In this document: positions 62,401 through 64,000 of the stretch, in pieces | Layout: each line of letters opens with the position of its first letter | How positions within the stretch are numbered: position 1 is the stretch's first letter | Assembly (NCBI RefSeq): GCF_902459535.1 | Contig: NZ_LR699554.1 | Span: 434,001 to 498,000 of the forward strand | Direction: 5' to 3' | DNA: 64,000 nt | DNA from: Paraburkholderia dioscoreae | GTDB lineage: Bacteria; Pseudomonadota; Gammaproteobacteria; Burkholderiales; Burkholderiaceae | Program-made: the position numbers and the translations under genes | The notes under the pieces: generated by a model | Seen by the model: the letters and a program-made list of their open reading frames with translations, nothing else | What the model was told of the DNA's origin: nothing | Database searches by the model: none

Positions 62401-62703
62401 GCAAAGCCTTCCGTGTTGTAGTGCTGCTTTCCAGGCATTCCGATACCTCCGTGAAGTAAGCGAAGACGACCGGCCCGGTAATGCAACCGGTGACGCAGCG
62501 GGCAGATGTTTCGCCCATTTGGGCGATCCTGACGCTGCCTTCGCAAAGGGGGTATCAGACGAGTCCGATTTAGGGCACAACTGATTCATGGCGCATTGGC
62601 GCGCGTTCACAGGTTGACCTTCGACAGGTCGTGTCAGGTATCGTGGAACTGTCTGGAGGCTTGCGTAGCCAGCCTGCCGAGGCCGGCTTTCTTACCATCG
62701 AAG

Positions 62704-62722
62704 AATCATGGGGGTGTGATTT
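62704..62722. repeat. palindromic motif, copy 4 of 4
   Basis: GAATCATGGGGGTGTGATTT-like motif (here AATCATGGGGGTGTGATTT) directly before the second 88-residue gene, giving its ribosome site. Confidence 0.55.
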
Positions 62723-62989
62723 ATGACATTGAGTTTCCGGCCAGGCATGAGCGCCTGCGCCTTTATCACGGATGGGCTTTACCGGTATCTGAAGGAACAT
62801 CGCGGGGAGCAACCTGTCGAGCTGGTTCTTCATCCCGACCACACGCGCATGCTGTGTGATGAACTGCACGTGCGACGCTCGGGCATTCATTACGACGGGT
62901 ACGAATTCAATGGCGTCCCGGTGCTTGAAGACCCGTGCTGCCGTACGCCCTGGCTGGTCACGGAAGACGGGCAGCGCTGGGAGCTGTAG
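62723..62989 (+). CDS. 88-residue hypothetical protein, copy 2
   Basis: Starts with ATG seven bases after GGGGG. The product (LSFRPGMSACAFITDGLYRY, VELVLHPDHTRMLCDELHVR, YEFNGVPVLEDPCCRTPWLV) is highly similar to the protein at 57956-58222 but has a normal start. It has no signal peptide and a His-Pro-Asp-His motif plus a Cys pair which could bind metal. Unknown family; its repeated position next to Rhs and PAAR cargo suggests an immunity or housekeeping role in a shuffling module. Confidence 0.65.
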   Translation: MTLSFRPGMSACAFITDGLYRYLKEHRGEQPVELVLHPDHTRMLCDELHVRRSGIHYDGYEFNGVPVLEDPCCRTPWLVTEDGQRWEL

Positions 62990-63360
62990 CCCTATCATCG
63001 CGCGTCGTGGGGAAAGTCCGCAGCGTTCCCCATCGTGTGTGCGCCGCAGCGTACACAACCAACCCGTCAGCTTTCAGCTTTAACAAGTGACTTGTAGAAA
63101 CGGCACCCGAATTGCCGTTAGCTTGAACGCTTTACAAAACACATGTCTGATATGTCGGCCCTTTCCCGTTGAGGGGAAAGGCACTTTCCCCGCGCCGCAG
63201 CGTGTGGGGAAACGTGGGGGAACGATGTTTGGCGGCCTGTGGGGAAGCTCAATTTCCCATCACGTGGCGCGCAAAGCCTTATGGCGCAGGTTCAGCGCTG
63301 TGGGGAGAAACTTATCCACAGGCTTGAGCACAATTTCTGTGGATAAATGCGTCCCGCGTC
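62990..63360 (+). repeat. long direct repeat, copy 2
   Basis: Corresponds to 58223-58600: same CCTATCATCGCGCGTCGTGG start, GACTTGTAGAAACGGCACC block and GTGTGGGGAAACGTGGGGG block. It ends in the perfect DnaA-box-like pair TTATCCACA (63312-63320) and TGTGGATAA (63338-63346). Confidence 0.75.
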
Positions 63361-63460
63361 GCATGGGGTTGACAGGCCCCTGCTCCGCTGCTGGCGACCA
63401 TCGCGACGTTCCGAACGACGGCACGGGTTTGTCCGGCAAAGTCTACGGCGGGGCGAAAGG
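63295..63460 (+). repeat. repeat unit C, truncated
   Basis: Has the convergent 9-mer pair with the same 17-base spacer, but the palindrome has been lost and the conserved block is cut down to ACGGCACGGGTTTGTCCGGC and GTCTACGGCGGGGCGAAAGG. A strong terminator follows. Confidence 0.65.
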
Positions 63461-63482
63461 AATGGCGTGGCATGAACCCTCA

Positions 63483-63506
63483 GGGCGACTTCGGTCGCCC
63501 TTTTTT
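63483..63506 (+). terminator. strong intrinsic terminator
   Basis: GGGCGAC-TTCG-GTCGCCC followed by six T residues, a textbook Rho-independent terminator with a UUCG loop. It closes repeat unit C and isolates the following stretch. Confidence 0.9.
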
Positions 63507-63938
63507 GTTGTGCGGAATCTTCGTCGCAATGCGATTCTGCTGGCGCGCAAAAGGCGCCTCCCCATACCTTAAATAGTTATCCGCATTTTGGTCTCAATCA
63601 ATCATTTTCATATTTATGCGGGATACCTATCTATTTATCGGTTTGACCAATTTTTACACGGCTCCTATATACACCCGACAATCCCAATTCGATAATGGAA
63701 ATAGAAAACCTTGGGCAAGAAAAAGCGCGTGACCTGCTAAGAAAATCCACCGCATCAACCTGATTCCGCAAGGGGCCTTGCCTGGCTCCGGTCCGCCATG
63801 CATCCAGTGCGCGTCGACGTGCCTGCACGCCTGATCCGACGCAGCCGTAACGATCAAAACCGGAGCCGTCTTCATGCCTTTCCCACTTTGTGCGTCATGT
63901 CCTGCACCGCATATTTCCGCAGCACAGTCGCCCGATAA
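63507..63938. other. about 430 bases without a supported gene
   Basis: Frames on the minus strand (63631-63875) are short and overlap in different phases, with no family resemblance or ribosome site. The segment is AT-richer around 63570-63660, as promoter DNA often is. Confidence 0.4.
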
Positions 63939-64000
63939 GTGACGGATTCCGACATGGCGAGTATGGACCCGGAATTACCGGCGTATTACCAGGGCGAACT
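63939..64000 (+). CDS. possible 5' end of a gene running out of the window
   Basis: Open from a GTG at 63939 or ATG at 63954 to the window edge (VTDSDMASMDPELPAYYQGE). Too short to identify and without a clear ribosome site. Confidence 0.25.
   Translation, partial: MTDSDMASMDPELPAYYQGE

Noticed and set aside
63631..63875. Minus-strand frames of 65-73 residues
   Set aside because: Two overlapping frames in different phases, with no family and no ribosome site.
1..64000. CRISPR arrays, tRNA or rRNA genes
   Set aside because: No regularly spaced direct repeats and no tRNA or rRNA signatures were seen on either strand.

Overview
The window looks like chromosomal DNA of a Burkholderiaceae betaproteobacterium, most like Paraburkholderia. 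The evidence is high GC in most genes, a trimeric Gram-negative porin of the Burkholderia type, a DUF4148 protein, a complete xylFGH/xylA/xylR locus, and many small metabolic cassettes each with its own regulator. No rRNA, tRNA or CRISPR array was seen, so the placement rests on gene content alone.

Layout. 1-6.6 kb: probable organosulfur scavenging block (FAD hydroxylase, SsuCBA-like ABC importer, DszC/SfnB-like flavoprotein, SsuD/SfnG-like monooxygenase), then an amino-acid binding protein. 8.2-10.5 kb: a PD-(D/E)XK nuclease gene split by a 1335-bp IS2-group element whose 5-bp target duplication is still perfect. 10.9-14.5 kb: accessory genes, a structured RNA candidate with antisense-type complementarity, an FNR-type regulator and an FNR-like box. 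14.7-20.5 kb: signalling block (Cache chemoreceptor, globin-GAF-EAL protein, membrane GGDEF protein). 21-29 kb: xylose uptake and isomerisation (galM, xylR, divergent xylA-xylF-xylG-xylH); no xylB is present. 29-33 kb: TPR-glycosyltransferase and a secreted subtilase with one in-frame stop. 33.5-36.3 kb: isoquinoline 1-oxidoreductase-like molybdenum hydroxylase. 36.6-42.2 kb: MarR-controlled AaeB-type tripartite efflux operon. 42.2-45.4 kb: KaiC-like ATPase with hybrid histidine kinase. 45.5-51.2 kb: LysR, porin, MFS carrier and two paralogous alpha/beta hydrolases. 51.3-53.6 kb: a secreted small protein, a histidine phosphatase, then a cobalamin riboswitch with cbtB-cbtA.

53.7-64 kb is different: an accessory region of short, less GC-rich genes set among repeated modules. 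It holds an Rhs/YD-repeat gene broken by one in-frame TAG with a translationally coupled small acidic gene behind it, an 88-aa gene family present twice, and a minus-strand type VI secretion cargo cluster of two PAAR proteins with the same C-terminal tail, an M35-type Asp-zincin metallopeptidase and an OmpA-like protein. Three copies of a repeat unit carrying convergent consensus DnaA-box-like 9-mers, and four copies of a short palindromic motif lying at gene ends or gene starts, frame these modules. They suggest that the region grows and reshuffles by recombination. This is the part of the window most likely to hold an undescribed system.
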